A DNA stretch of 64,000 nt, taken from the NCBI RefSeq assembly GCF_019879105.1, contig NZ_CP082249.1, positions 1,240,001 through 1,304,000 of the forward strand. Reading direction: 5' to 3'. Positions 55,321 through 63,053 of the stretch are shown one piece after another. Under the pieces are notes generated by a model, which saw nothing but the letters and a program-made list of their open reading frames with translations, made no database searches and was not told where the DNA came from. A program made the position numbers and the translations under genes. How positions within the stretch are numbered: position 1 is the first letter of the stretch; the number at the start of each line of letters is the position of its first letter. The stretch is from Natrinema sp. SYSU A 869. Its GTDB lineage: Archaea; Halobacteriota; Halobacteria; Halobacteriales; Natrialbaceae.

Positions 55321-56418
55321 ATGAATGCAATACACATCGACGGAATCACCAGGGAGTTCGACGGCGTTACCGCAGTCGACGACCTGTCGTTTGCGGTCGA
55401 GCGCGGCGAACTGTTCGGCCTGCTCGGCCCGAACGGGGCCGGCAAATCCACGCTGATCAACATGCTGGTGACGCTCCTGCCGCCAACGGCTGGGACCGCA
55501 ATCGTCAACGGACACGACATCCGGTCCGAAAAGGGGGCCGTCCGGTCCAGTCTGGGAATCGTCTTTCAGGAACCCGCCCTCGATGAAGAACTCACCGGCG
55601 CGGAGAACCTGGCCTTTCACGCCCGGTTGTACGGACAGGACAGAGTCGAACGAGCGGCCCGCATCGACGAGGTACTCGAGCTCGTCGGGCTCTCCGCGGA
55701 ACGTGACGACCCCGTCGGCACCTACTCGGACGGCATGAAACGCCGCCTCGAGATCGGTCGCGGCCTGCTCCACGAACCGGCGATCCTCTTCCTCGACGAA
55801 CCGACCGTCGGCCTCGATGCGCGCACCCGCCGGGACATGTGGGAGTACATCGAGCAATTGAACGAGACAGCTGGTGTCTCGATCGTCCTGACGACCCACT
55901 ACATCGAGGAGGCAGAGCACCTCTGTGATCGCGTGGCGATCATCGACGACGGCGACATCGTCGCGATGGACTCACCGGCAGCGCTCAAAGCATCGCTCGG
56001 CGGCGACGTCGTCGTCCTCGAGTTCACAGACGGCGACGTTCCGCCCGCGTTGGGCGAGCGACTCGCGGAGCAGTCGTGGGTCCGCGAACACACCGCTACT
56101 GACGACGTCGTCCGCGTTACGGTCGACGACGGCGACGCGCGGATCGCCGACCTCGTCAGGCTTGCCGACGGAACCGGCGCTCGGATCTCCGCAATCGACC
56201 TCCGGGAACCGACCCTCGAGAACGTCTTCCTCGACGTGACCGACCGGTCGGCGGCGACCGACGACCAGCGTGCGACCGGTCTCGAGTCCGGTCCCGATGC
56301 AGATCGCGCGGGCCAATCACCTGTGGACGAGTCGACCGTGGGTTCGGACGCGGACCGCTCGAGTACGGCGTCGAACGATGATCGCTCGAGTGCAGTGTCC
56401 ACGGAGGATCGGCCATGA
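55321..56418 (+). CDS. ABC transporter ATP-binding protein (DrrA-like)
   Basis: 365 aa. Walker A GPNGAGKST, Q-loop VFQEPALDEELT, a signature variant YSDGMKRRLEIGRGLLHEP in place of LSGGQ, and Walker B ILFLDEPTVGLDA are all present, then the D loop and H-loop (TTHYIEEAEHL). This is the drug/lipid-export DrrA subfamily. Residues about 310-365 form an acidic Ser/Asp-rich tail unusual for the family. Overlaps the permease start by 4 nt. Confidence 0.94.
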   Translation: MNAIHIDGITREFDGVTAVDDLSFAVERGELFGLLGPNGAGKSTLINMLVTLLPPTAGTAIVNGHDIRSEKGAVRSSLGIVFQEPALDEELTGAENLAFHARLYGQDRVERAARIDEVLELVGLSAERDDPVGTYSDGMKRRLEIGRGLLHEPAILFLDEPTVGLDARTRRDMWEYIEQLNETAGVSIVLTTHYIEEAEHLCDRVAIIDDGDIVAMDSPAALKASLGGDVVVLEFTDGDVPPALGERLAEQSWVREHTATDDVVRVTVDDGDARIADLVRLADGTGARISAIDLREPTLENVFLDVTDRSAATDDQRATGLESGPDADRAGQSPVDESTVGSDADRSSTASNDDRSSAVSTEDRP

Positions 56419-57185
56419 ACGTCGTCGACGGACAGGCGATCTACGGGCTCTGGCTGCGTGATACCAAGCGGTTCCTCCGGACGCCGTCGCGGATCGTCGG
56501 CTCGCTGGCGATGCCGCTGCTGTTTCTCGTCTTCATGGGATTCGGGTTTTCGGGTGCGGCGATCCCCGGCCTCCCCGAGGACGTCGACTATCTGCAGTAT
56601 CTCGTGCCAGGGATCGTCGGCTTCACCATGCTGTTTGGAGCCTCGTTCGCCGGCCTCTCGATTCTCGCGGACCAGGAAGTCGGCTTCTTAAAGGAGATTC
56701 TCGTCGCCCCCGTGAGCCGCACGTCGATCGTCCTCGGCCGGATCGCGGGCGGGTCGACGACGGCGCTCGTCCAGGCGCTGTTGATCCTTGGGCTCTCGAT
56801 CCCACTCGGCTTCGCCCCCGTGAGCCTGCTCTCGTTACCGATCGCCGTCGTCTTCCTCGCCCTGCTCGCGATCACGTTCGTCGGCTTCGGAATCGCGCTC
56901 GCCTCGCAGTTCAGCGACAGCGAGGGGTTCGGCCTGATCGTCCAGTTCGTCATCTTCCCGCTCTTTTTCCTCTCCGGTGCGCTGTACCCGCTCGAGGGAC
57001 TCCCGAGTTCGGTGCGGTATCTGGCGTACGCGAACCCGTTGACTTACGGCGTCGACGGTCTGCGTGGAGTGCTGGTCGGCACATCGTCGTTTTCCGTCTG
57101 GCTCGATTTCGGCGCGCTCGTCGTCTCCTCGGCCGTGATGGTCGCGATCGGCGCGTCGCTGTTCGAGCGCGTTGAGGCGGTCTGA
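56415..57185 (+). CDS. ABC-2 type transporter permease (DrrB-like)
   Basis: 256 aa with six hydrophobic helices. SFAGLSILADQEVGFLKEILVAPVSR is the conserved cytoplasmic coupling region of ABC-2 permeases. It pairs with the ATPase before it, likely as homodimers of each, to export a hydrophobic compound or lipid; the substrate is unknown. The overlap (ATGA) implies coupled translation. Confidence 0.93.
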   Translation: MNVVDGQAIYGLWLRDTKRFLRTPSRIVGSLAMPLLFLVFMGFGFSGAAIPGLPEDVDYLQYLVPGIVGFTMLFGASFAGLSILADQEVGFLKEILVAPVSRTSIVLGRIAGGSTTALVQALLILGLSIPLGFAPVSLLSLPIAVVFLALLAITFVGFGIALASQFSDSEGFGLIVQFVIFPLFFLSGALYPLEGLPSSVRYLAYANPLTYGVDGLRGVLVGTSSFSVWLDFGALVVSSAVMVAIGASLFERVEAV

Positions 57186-57353
57186 ATCAAGGGAGGAATT
57201 TCTTCTTGCAGGTGACGATTGTTGGGATTCGACCGTCTCGGACGTCGTCTCGTCGGTCATCCAGATGCATCTCGTATTCGATACGTAAGCTGCGAATGGC
57301 ACAGTCTGGCCATTGTTGGAACGCCAAAAGCCAACGAAAGAACGGCTGAGGAG

Positions 57354-57424
57354 TGCGCGGACCGGGATTTGAACCCGGGCCATGAGCTTGGAAGGCTCAG
57401 GTCCTACCACTAGACCATCCGCGC
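57354..57424 (-). tRNA. tRNA-Gly (anticodon TCC)
   Basis: Acceptor GCGCGGA/TCCGCGC, anticodon arm TGAGC-CTTCCAA-GCTCA giving TCC, and T arm GGGTTCAAATCCC. Discriminator A; no encoded CCA. Promoter-like CCTTAAACATGG at about 57446-57457. Confidence 0.95.
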
Positions 57425-57589
57425 TCATCTTCCGATTTCCGTTCCATGTTTAAGGCTCTTCCTTTTCGAATCGAGTCACAGCTACCGATTCGGACCGCGT
57501 CGGTCACATCGCCGGGTGAAAAAACGGTCTGGCATCAGCCGCGGGTCGATTCGAGTCGCCTCCGGGTCAGGTGTCGGCCTCGAGCGCAA

Positions 57590-58291
57590 CTACGCAGTTG
57601 GTCCTGCACCCGCGACCGTCGCGTAACAGTTGCCACTCGAGAGTTCCCACTCGCGGAGCGCGAGGTCGCTCTCGGCGAGGTCGGCCTCGAACTCGTCGGG
57701 CGCGTAGATGTGATAGAATCGGTCGACCGGCTCGCCGCCGGGGAGGGTCCACTCGACCGTCGTGTCGAAGCCCTCGGTCGCGTCGAACCGGTCGTGGGCA
57801 GTCGACCACGCGCTGACGAGTGCGCGGCCGTCGGGGGAGAGCACCCGTGCAAGCTCGTCGAGACTGTCCCGGCGAGCCGCCCGCGTCGGCAGGTGATGCA
57901 GCGTCGCGACGTATACTGCGATATCGACGCTGTTCTCGGCCAGCGGCAGCGTCGCCGCATCGCCCTGGATCAGTTCGACAGTGAACTCGTGGTCATGGGC
58001 GCGCTCCCGGCCCGTCTCGAGCAAGCCCCGGCTGGCGTCGAGTCCGACGACGGACTCGCAGTCGGCGGCCAGCAGTTCGGCGTGGCGGCAGTTGCCACAG
58101 CCGAGATCGAGCCCGACGCCGTCGGAGATTCGGTCGGCGCTTGCATGGGCGTCGACGAAGGATTCGACCTCGGGCCAGGCGTACTCCCGCGTGGACGCGA
58201 AGTGGGTCGCGATTCGGTCATAGGTGTCGCGCACGTCCGCGCGTCGGGCGGTTTCGTCTCGATCCGGCTCTCGATCCTGATCCCCGGCCAT
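57590..58291 (-). CDS. SAM-dependent methyltransferase, Trm9/ABH8-like
   Basis: 233 aa from the ATG at 58291. VGLDLGCGNCRHAELLA is the SAM-binding motif I, VVGLDASRGLLE motif II, AVYVATLHHLPTR motif IV. The N-terminal stretch VRDTYDRIATHFASTREYAWPEVESFV closely resembles the start of eukaryotic Trm9, which methylates carboxymethyluridine at the tRNA wobble position. Function as a tRNA wobble methyltransferase is inferred from that similarity. In-frame sequence up to 58366 is open but lacks a family match. Confidence 0.85.
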   Translation of the reverse strand: MAGDQDREPDRDETARRADVRDTYDRIATHFASTREYAWPEVESFVDAHASADRISDGVGLDLGCGNCRHAELLAADCESVVGLDASRGLLETGRERAHDHEFTVELIQGDAATLPLAENSVDIAVYVATLHHLPTRAARRDSLDELARVLSPDGRALVSAWSTAHDRFDATEGFDTTVEWTLPGGEPVDRFYHIYAPDEFEADLAESDLALREWELSSGNCYATVAGAGPTA

Positions 58292-58667
58292 CGTCGGCTT
58301 TCGTCGGGGGACGCGCAAAAAGCGTTCGTAAACGCAGTCAGATTTGTGCTTCGAGACTACTGCCATACTCAGGAAAGACTACGAACACTACGAAAGCCCC
58401 TGACGGCTCCAGTCGAGGGACAAGCGAGACGCGATGCGTCTCGCTGCTCTTTTCTCACTCCGCTCGCAAAGAACTCGCTGCGCGCTCCCTTCGTGTTCGC
58501 GCGGCTACACCGCGCGAACGCGCAGGTCACGTGCTTGCGTCGTCCGTCTTCCCGGAGCCGTCAGCCCCTTTCAGTCCCACCCCGCGGTGGCACCCTTGCC
58601 AGCCGATTCGGGTGTGGCTGAAAGGGGCTGGCGTTCAGGGTGCGATCACGATCGTGGTGGAGGTGAG
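58292..58667. repeat. Palindromic intergenic region with a MITE-like terminal inverted repeat
   Basis: No gene. Hairpins GCGAGACGC-GAT-GCGTCTCGC (58424-58444) and GTTCGCGCGG-5nt-CCGCGCGAAC (58495-58519) are followed by a 69-bp unit (58562-58630) bounded by CAGCCCCTTTCAG and CTGAAAGGGGCTG, perfect 13-bp inverted ends extending imperfectly to 21 bp. The unit has no coding capacity and resembles a miniature inverted-repeat element. Confidence 0.6.
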
Positions 58668-58877
58668 TCAGAGCCGACGGGCTTCGCCGGGTGTGAGTCG
58701 ACAACCGCAGGGGCCCGCGACGTGGGTCATCGGCCCTCGAGACGTAACCGTGACAACCCGATCATCGCAGTGGGGACACGGCGGAAAGCTCGAGTGGCCG
58801 TCCGACGCAGCGTCGTCGGCGTCGGTGGACGCATCCGTGGCGACGGGCTCGGACGCGTCCGAATCGCCGTCGGTCAC
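58668..58877 (-). CDS. Small zinc-ribbon protein, unknown function
   Basis: 69 aa: an acidic Asp/Ser/Ala-rich N-terminal half, then CPHCDDRVVTVTSRGPMTHVAGPCGC, two Cys pairs spaced as a zinc ribbon. Typical of the many haloarchaeal zinc-ribbon microproteins. Function not known. Confidence 0.6.
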   Translation of the reverse strand: MTDGDSDASEPVATDASTDADDAASDGHSSFPPCPHCDDRVVTVTSRGPMTHVAGPCGCRLTPGEARRL

Positions 58878-58979
58878 TGTAGCGCTCCGTCGGGGGTTGG
58901 GTGTTGGCTCGAGCGTGGACGGTGCTGACGGTACTGCTGTCGTGCGAGACGTTTATGTCTCGGTAGAATGAACTGAATC

Positions 58980-59105
58980 ATGGCTTCGGAGCTGCACGCT
59001 TGGAAGCCACGTCTCGGGTGCTGCAACACCCGGGGCATTTCGACGCATGCCCCTCGTGGTGGTTTCGGAAACGTCGCTTCCATCGATATAGTGTCTGTAG
59101 TGTAA
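58980..59105 (+). ncRNA. Candidate structured RNA, or leaderless 41-aa microprotein
   Basis: A TATA-like GTTTATG (58951-58957) is 26 nt upstream of position 58980. The sequence folds on paper: TGGAAGC (59001-59007) pairs with GCTTCCA (59076-59082); inside, CACG (59008-59011) pairs with CGTG (59055-59058), closing two hairpins, CGGGTG/CACCCG (59015-59032) and GGGCAT/ATGCCC (59033-59052). An ATG exactly at 58980 also opens a 41-codon frame (MASELHAWKPRLGCCNTRG and onward). Both readings are by eye; no known RNA family is recognised. Confidence 0.35.
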
Positions 59106-59260
59106 CTTATATCTACTGGAATTATTGGTCCCCGAGGGTCTGAGCGGGTCTGCTCGAGCCGATCGCAACCGTTTGTCGATGAGAATGTGGGTCCGTGACG
59201 GGGGCTCGAGGAATTCGAGGGGTTTATCTATTCCCGAGGGGAACTGTGGGATGCGTACGA

Positions 59261-59332
59261 GGGCTCGTAGATCAGGGGTAGATCACTCCCTTGGCATGGG
59301 AGAGGCCCCGGGTTCAAATCCCGGCGAGTCCA
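59261..59332 (+). tRNA. tRNA-Ala (anticodon GGC)
   Basis: Acceptor GGGCTCG/CGAGTCC (one G-U), anticodon arm CTCCC-TTGGCAT-GGGAG giving GGC, and T arm CGGGTTCAAATCCCG. Discriminator A at 59332. TATA-like GGTTTATCTA at 59221-59230. Copies of its 3' end follow. Confidence 0.95.
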
Positions 59333-59361
59333 CTTCTTCACATCGCTTCGCTCGTTCAGTC

Positions 59362-59420
59362 GTGGACTCGCCGAACATCGCAAACCCTTCGGGTTTGCTC
59401 AATCCCGGCGAGCCCACTAT
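59362..59420. repeat. Imperfect copies of the tRNA-Ala 3' end (possible attachment-site scar)
   Basis: GTGGACTCGCCG at 59362-59373 is the exact reverse complement of the tRNA 3' end (59322-59333). TCAATCCCGGCGAGCCCACT at 59399-59418 is a direct copy of the last 20 or so bases with one deletion and one change. Between them is a perfect hairpin GCAAACCC-TTC-GGGTTTGC (59380-59398). Tandem tRNA-end copies are expected at integration sites. Confidence 0.55.
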
Positions 59421-59485
59421 TCTTGCGCCGCAGTAAATTCGCGAGCGGCGCGAATCGTCGTCGAAGGCGGGATTTGAAGCCCTAG

Positions 59486-59707
59486 AAGTCGAAGCGCGAG
59501 CGACCGTCTTCCTTCGGATCCAAATTATGGCATGGATTACTCACTCCTCTCGGAACCGGAGTCTACACAATCACCGATCGAGGAAAAGCGTACCTCGATG
59601 AGGAGTACGACGCTAAAAACGAGGTTTACCTCAACGGAAACGGCTCACAAGACGGCCCAGCTGCAAGTCAACCACGGATCGTAATGAACCGGAAACCCGC
59701 TCGCTGA
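59486..59707 (+). pseudogene. C-terminal remnant of a PhiH1-repressor-like winged-helix protein
   Basis: An open frame without start codon reads KLWHGLLTPLGTGVYTITDRGKAYLDEEYDA, matching the C-terminal wing of the PhiH1 repressor-like family. The helix-turn-helix N terminus is missing (a TAG precedes at 59483-59485). Its TGA overlaps the ATG of the next, related gene (TGATG at 59705-59709). Confidence 0.5.
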
Positions 59708-59991
59708 TGTGCACGCTTGATGAACGGATTCTTGAGCATCTCTCGGACGTTCCGTGGTCTACACCACGGCATATGTATCAAGTCGTCAAACTTATCGCAT
59801 CGCGTGGGTGGGTTAATGAACGGTGTCAACTCCTTTCTCAGGTTGGGCTCGTTGCCCCGCTCTTCGAGGACAGCAATGTGTACGAGATTACCTGCGAGGG
59901 GAAAGAGTATCTCGACGGCGAGCCCAATGTTGGGAATCGACCGACGCCGTCTCCTCAACTACTACGTATCAGTTATTCTGATGTTTTATAG
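59707..59991 (+). CDS. PhiH1-repressor-like winged-helix DNA-binding protein
   Basis: 94 aa. LDERILEHLSDVPWSTPRHMYQ, then ASRGWVNERCQLLSQVGLVAP, and NVYEITCEGKEYLDGE: the phage PhiH1 repressor/MarR-like winged helix pattern shared with the remnant before it. Such genes are commonly carried by haloarchaeal proviruses and plasmids. It may repress its own accessory region. Coding composition is AT-richer than the chromosome average. Confidence 0.7.
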   Translation: MCTLDERILEHLSDVPWSTPRHMYQVVKLIASRGWVNERCQLLSQVGLVAPLFEDSNVYEITCEGKEYLDGEPNVGNRPTPSPQLLRISYSDVL

Positions 59992-60098
59992 GGAAATCGA
60001 CACCCAAGATCGGTGAATGAGATGTATCCACTATCCAGAAGACAGGGATACACAAGAAGCAGCGCTCACCATCAGACGGTGGGAAATAAGTTAGACCT

Positions 60099-60506
60099 TC
60101 AGGTACAGTCTTTCAAGGGCTCAATTAAATAACCGCCGCACTCTGGACAGGAAATGCCATCGCGCTTCCCGGCTACCCAATTACCAGTTTTATAGCCGAA
60201 GTATGCACCCAGAACCCCGAGAGGAAGAGTTGCTGCGATTCCGAGTCCAGCCGTCGCGATCCCGATTGTCCCGCCGACGCCAACCCCGAAGAACAGGGTG
60301 AAGATGGCAGCAATGCCTATCGCGAATTTCAACTGATGCTGTGGTCCGTCTGGTTTTACTATTCCGTCACAGGATTTACATTTGACTTCGAATCGGTTAT
60401 ATCCATACGCCGAACGTCTAGACTTCGAATACTTAGTTATTCTGACTAGCTTTTGCCGCGAACTCTTCTGGAGAACAGTTTGTGTATTTTCCCTCGAGTT
60501 GCCCAT
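60099..60506 (-). CDS. Zinc-ribbon membrane protein with Gly-rich helix pair
   Basis: About 135 aa. A basic N terminus, a Cys pair (KCKSCDG), a Gly-rich hydrophobic double helix (FAIGIAAIFTLFFGVGVGG and TAGLGIAATLPLGVLGAYFGY), then a second Cys pair (CPECGG). The start is uncertain: ATG at 60506 lies inside the upstream HNH gene in another frame (74-nt overlap), with no later ATG. No family recognised. The two genes look like a unit. Confidence 0.5.
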   Translation of the reverse strand: MGNSRENTQTVLQKSSRQKLVRITKYSKSRRSAYGYNRFEVKCKSCDGIVKPDGPQHQLKFAIGIAAIFTLFFGVGVGGTIGIATAGLGIAATLPLGVLGAYFGYKTGNWVAGKRDGISCPECGGYLIEPLKDCT

Positions 60507-60795
60507 GGCAGGAGTGACAGAGGCTAATGAGATTAGACAATTCATTCATTTTCCGCCATTCGCCGTTGTCGAATTCGGTCCGCGGTGTGATGTGATGGAC
60601 GGCGGGGGCTCTGCCAATTTCCTCTTCAGTTTTCCCGCATACCCGGCATTGTCGATCATCCCGCTTGAGGCATTTCCGTTGTTGCTTCGTCCAGTTTGAA
60701 CCGTATTCTTTCGCCGAGAACGGGGAGTCCAATCCTACGAGATTGTAGGCTCCTCTGACAAGAATGTCTGCGATAGCATTTGCCATGTCGCTCAT
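60433..60795 (-). CDS. Small HNH endonuclease
   Basis: 120 aa. CRVCGKTEEEIGRAPAVHHITP and NLISLCHSCHGQLEG make a complete HNH/zinc core (two CxxC pairs, HH, N, H). A hydrophobic stretch at the N terminus (ANAIADILVRGAYNLVGL) is unusual for HNH proteins. It lies in the accessory patch downstream of tRNA-Ala and overlaps the membrane zinc-ribbon gene. Confidence 0.75.
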   Translation of the reverse strand: MSDMANAIADILVRGAYNLVGLDSPFSAKEYGSNWTKQQRKCLKRDDRQCRVCGKTEEEIGRAPAVHHITPRTEFDNGEWRKMNELSNLISLCHSCHGQLEGKYTNCSPEEFAAKASQNN

Positions 60796-61209
60796 ATATG
60801 ATTGCTATCGTTAAATTAGTTTTGAGTGATCTATTCTACGACGGTAAATGGTAGACAGGAGAGATAATATACATCTCCTGTATTCAATATCGACGTATAT
60901 CGGAAGTTCAAGATGTCAATGGATTCGTTATGCGATTTTGTCGAGTGAGATTGGGCTTCGAGAATTCCGTTGTCGATACTACCTCTGGTAGTGAGACCAC
61001 CCAATATTCAAATGAAGAACACTACAGCCAGTCGACTTTGCTGCGTTCACGTTGCTGTGCTTCAGGACTGTACGACCAACTTGTACCAACTGATGGATCA
61101 GCATATCTACGTTCGAAACAGGCCCCGAATTTGTTAAAACATTGGTCTCACTAGTACGAGACTATTATATTCCCGACCGCTATCTCTTCCTCTCGAGTCC
61201 CATCGAACC
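60796..61209. other. AT-rich gap with an 8-bp inverted repeat
   Basis: ACAGGAGA (60855-60862) and TCTCCTGT (60874-60881) flank an 11-nt AT-rich spacer just upstream of the HNH gene's promoter region (CTAATTTAACG at about 60812-60822). A plus-strand frame of 74 codons (60930-61154) has no recognisable features and is not called. Otherwise nothing clear. Confidence 0.4.
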
Positions 61210-61600
61210 ATGGATGCAGAAAATCCGCTACTGACTGACGAGAAGGGCATCAATGACGTCTACCACGACCGGAATCTCCTCGCGGTCGCCTTCGCGAGGG
61301 CGATCGCGATCACGCGGGGACCGGGCACCGCGGGCTGGTACTGGCACGACGGCTGGCCGGTCGTCTGGGTCAATACCCCAACTGGACAGAAATCGTGGCG
61401 TATCACCCGATCTCGAGAAGGTTCTCGAGCCCGCGACCAAACACCACTATCACGCCGAGCGGCACCCTTTTACGAAACAGACGCATCGATGGCGACGTGG
61501 GACGCTATCAGCCGGGCACACACGACTCGTTCATCAAGTGCGATACGCCCCGTTGCGGGGCGAACAACGCGCCGGAAGGGTCAGCGGAGTACGACACTGA
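61210..61600 (+). pseudogene. Frameshifted gene of unknown haloarchaeal family
   Basis: The first frame (61210 on) reads like protein: VYHDRNLLAVAFARAIAITRG and GWYWHDGWPVVWVNTPTGQKSW. Near 61398-61412 it becomes unconvincing while the next frame reads PDLEKVLEPATKHHYHAERHPFTKQTHRW. Removing one base from ATCACCCGAT would join them. The 3' end is unclear and runs into the following gene. Function unknown. Confidence 0.5.
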
Positions 61601-61823
61601 CTGCTGGCGATGCGGCGAATCCCTCGGCGGGAAACCCGAAGTCGGTGACGAGGTCACCGTCGACATCGTCGACGAGAAGTCCGACGGCACGCTCGTCTGC
61701 AAGACCGAGAGCGGTTTCGTCCTCTTTCTCGAGGCAGACATCGCGGCGATCGAGGCTACGGTTCGCGTGACTTCTATCGACGAGACCCACGGGGAAGCGG
61801 AGCTCGTCGAAACGGGATCGTAA
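61497..61823 (+). CDS. Zinc-ribbon/TRAM-like small protein
   Basis: 108 aa from a GTG. CDTPRCGANNAPEG and CWRCGESLGG form a zinc ribbon; the C-terminal 60 residues (VGDEVTVDIVDEKSDGTLVCKTESGFVLFLE) look like a TRAM/OB-type RNA-binding barrel. The GTG start is chosen because the region before it is coding-like in another frame. May bind RNA; tentative. Confidence 0.6.
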   Translation: MGRYQPGTHDSFIKCDTPRCGANNAPEGSAEYDTDCWRCGESLGGKPEVGDEVTVDIVDEKSDGTLVCKTESGFVLFLEADIAAIEATVRVTSIDETHGEAELVETGS

Positions 61824-62027
61824 GCCCGACCACGCGAAACGTATCGCTCGTCGGCCGGCTCACCATCGATCGCACGACGAACGAGTGCGAACAGTCGCCC
61901 GAACGGACCGAGACGCCGTCGGCCCGCGCGATTACGCACCTGACACCGACACTCCCGCAGTTCTCGAGCCCTCGAGTCGCCACTATGAGTAGCGCGACCG
62001 ACCTGAGTCACGCGCACGGACCGCCGG

Positions 62028-62153
62028 TTAGAACAGCCCTTTGAGAAGCACCAGGGCGACCCCGGAGAGGACGATAAAGCTGAGGAATCCGATGAAGATC
62101 AGTCCCGCCTGTCGTCCGGTGAGCGATTCGCCGTCGAGGAATTCGTCGTCCAT
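62028..62153 (-). CDS. Small single-pass membrane protein
   Basis: 41 aa: acidic N terminus MDDEFLDGESLTG then QAGLIFIGFLSFIVLSGVALVL as one helix and a basic end. TATA-like CGTTTAAGCG at about 62178-62187 gives leaderless spacing, supporting a real gene. Function unknown. Confidence 0.6.
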   Translation of the reverse strand: MDDEFLDGESLTGRQAGLIFIGFLSFIVLSGVALVLLKGLF

Positions 62154-62327
62154 AGGCGGTGATCGTAATTCGGTCGCTTAAACGTGATGATCCATTCAGC
62201 GAGACGGTCACGACGACTGTCGGCTCGAGGACGAGCCGAGTGAGAAACCCGCGGCTGGTCGACCGATCCAAACAGAGACATCAGTTTCGACCGCGGTCGA
62301 TCCGCGATCGAGACGATGGGCAGCCGC

Positions 62328-62519
62328 TCACCCGTCCTCGGAACTACCCTCCGGATCGTCGTCGGATTCTTCGACGAGGTCGAACTCGGTCGCTCCGCAC
62401 GGACAGCCATCTTGACCGATGATTCGGATCTCGCCAGTGGGCCACTGTCGGGCCGCATAGATCGATCCACACTCCGTGCACGCTGCAAGCACCCGTGTTA
62501 CGTCGTCTTTGTGTGCCAT
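62328..62519 (-). CDS. Zinc-ribbon microprotein
   Basis: 63 aa from the ATG at 62519. CTECGSIYAARQWPTGEIRIIG then CPCGATEF: two Cys pairs around a beta hairpin, followed by an acidic tail. Resembles haloarchaeal DUF-type rubredoxin-like proteins. Function unknown. Confidence 0.65.
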   Translation of the reverse strand: MAHKDDVTRVLAACTECGSIYAARQWPTGEIRIIGQDGCPCGATEFDLVEESDDDPEGSSEDG

Positions 62520-62621
62520 CCCCACTGGGAATCTAGCAGAAGGTAGAATGAACGTTTCCACTCGCGGAACGTTCACGAGGAACCGAACCCGGAGCCGGCA
62601 GCCAAAACGACGGCCCTGAAC

Positions 62622-62801
62622 TCACTCGGGATAGACGACGTACCCGCGCGTCTCGAGTTCCTCGACCACCGCGTCGGGAACTGTCGCGTCCGAACCGCTC
62701 GTATCGTCGTACTCGAGTTCGTTGTCACCAACGACCTCGAACGCGTAGTCGGTACCCTCATAGTCGACGACGACCTGGGCGTCTTCAATCGTGAGATCCA
62801 T
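62622..62801 (-). CDS. Small acidic protein, unknown function
   Basis: 59 aa: MDLTIEDAQVVVDYEGTDY, a Ser/Gly turn, then VPDAVVEELETRGYVVYPE, suggesting a small alpha/beta fold. A TATA-like AATTTTATC at about 62831-62840 (minus) fits leaderless initiation at 62801. No family recognised. Confidence 0.6.
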   Translation of the reverse strand: MDLTIEDAQVVVDYEGTDYAFEVVGDNELEYDDTSGSDATVPDAVVEELETRGYVVYPE

Positions 62802-63053
62802 CGGAATCGGTTCGCCCTACACCGATGGCACGGATAAAATTGGGCCGGGAGACGGCCGGGTGGCCGAGCGGGTCGCGATACCATGAGGACGCTGAACCGC
62901 CGCAGTCGAATTCGATACCGGTAGAGTCACTGGTCGGATCCAGCCCGAGCGGGAACTGGAGAGCCGGAGAGAGAACAGTCGCAATCTATCGGTGGACTCG
63001 AGTCGAATCGCCCTGACAGTGGAACCGAACGCTGGTCGCGGCCAATGGCCACG

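Noticed and set aside
60930-61154. Plus-strand frame of 74 codons in the accessory patch.
   Set aside because: No domain, no promoter or ribosome-binding site and mixed composition.
62853-62890. GCCGGGTGGCCGAGCGGGTCGC resembles the 5' half of a class II (Leu/Ser) tRNA.
   Set aside because: No matching 3' half, T arm or complementary acceptor within several hundred bases; not a tRNA gene, at most a fragment or chance.
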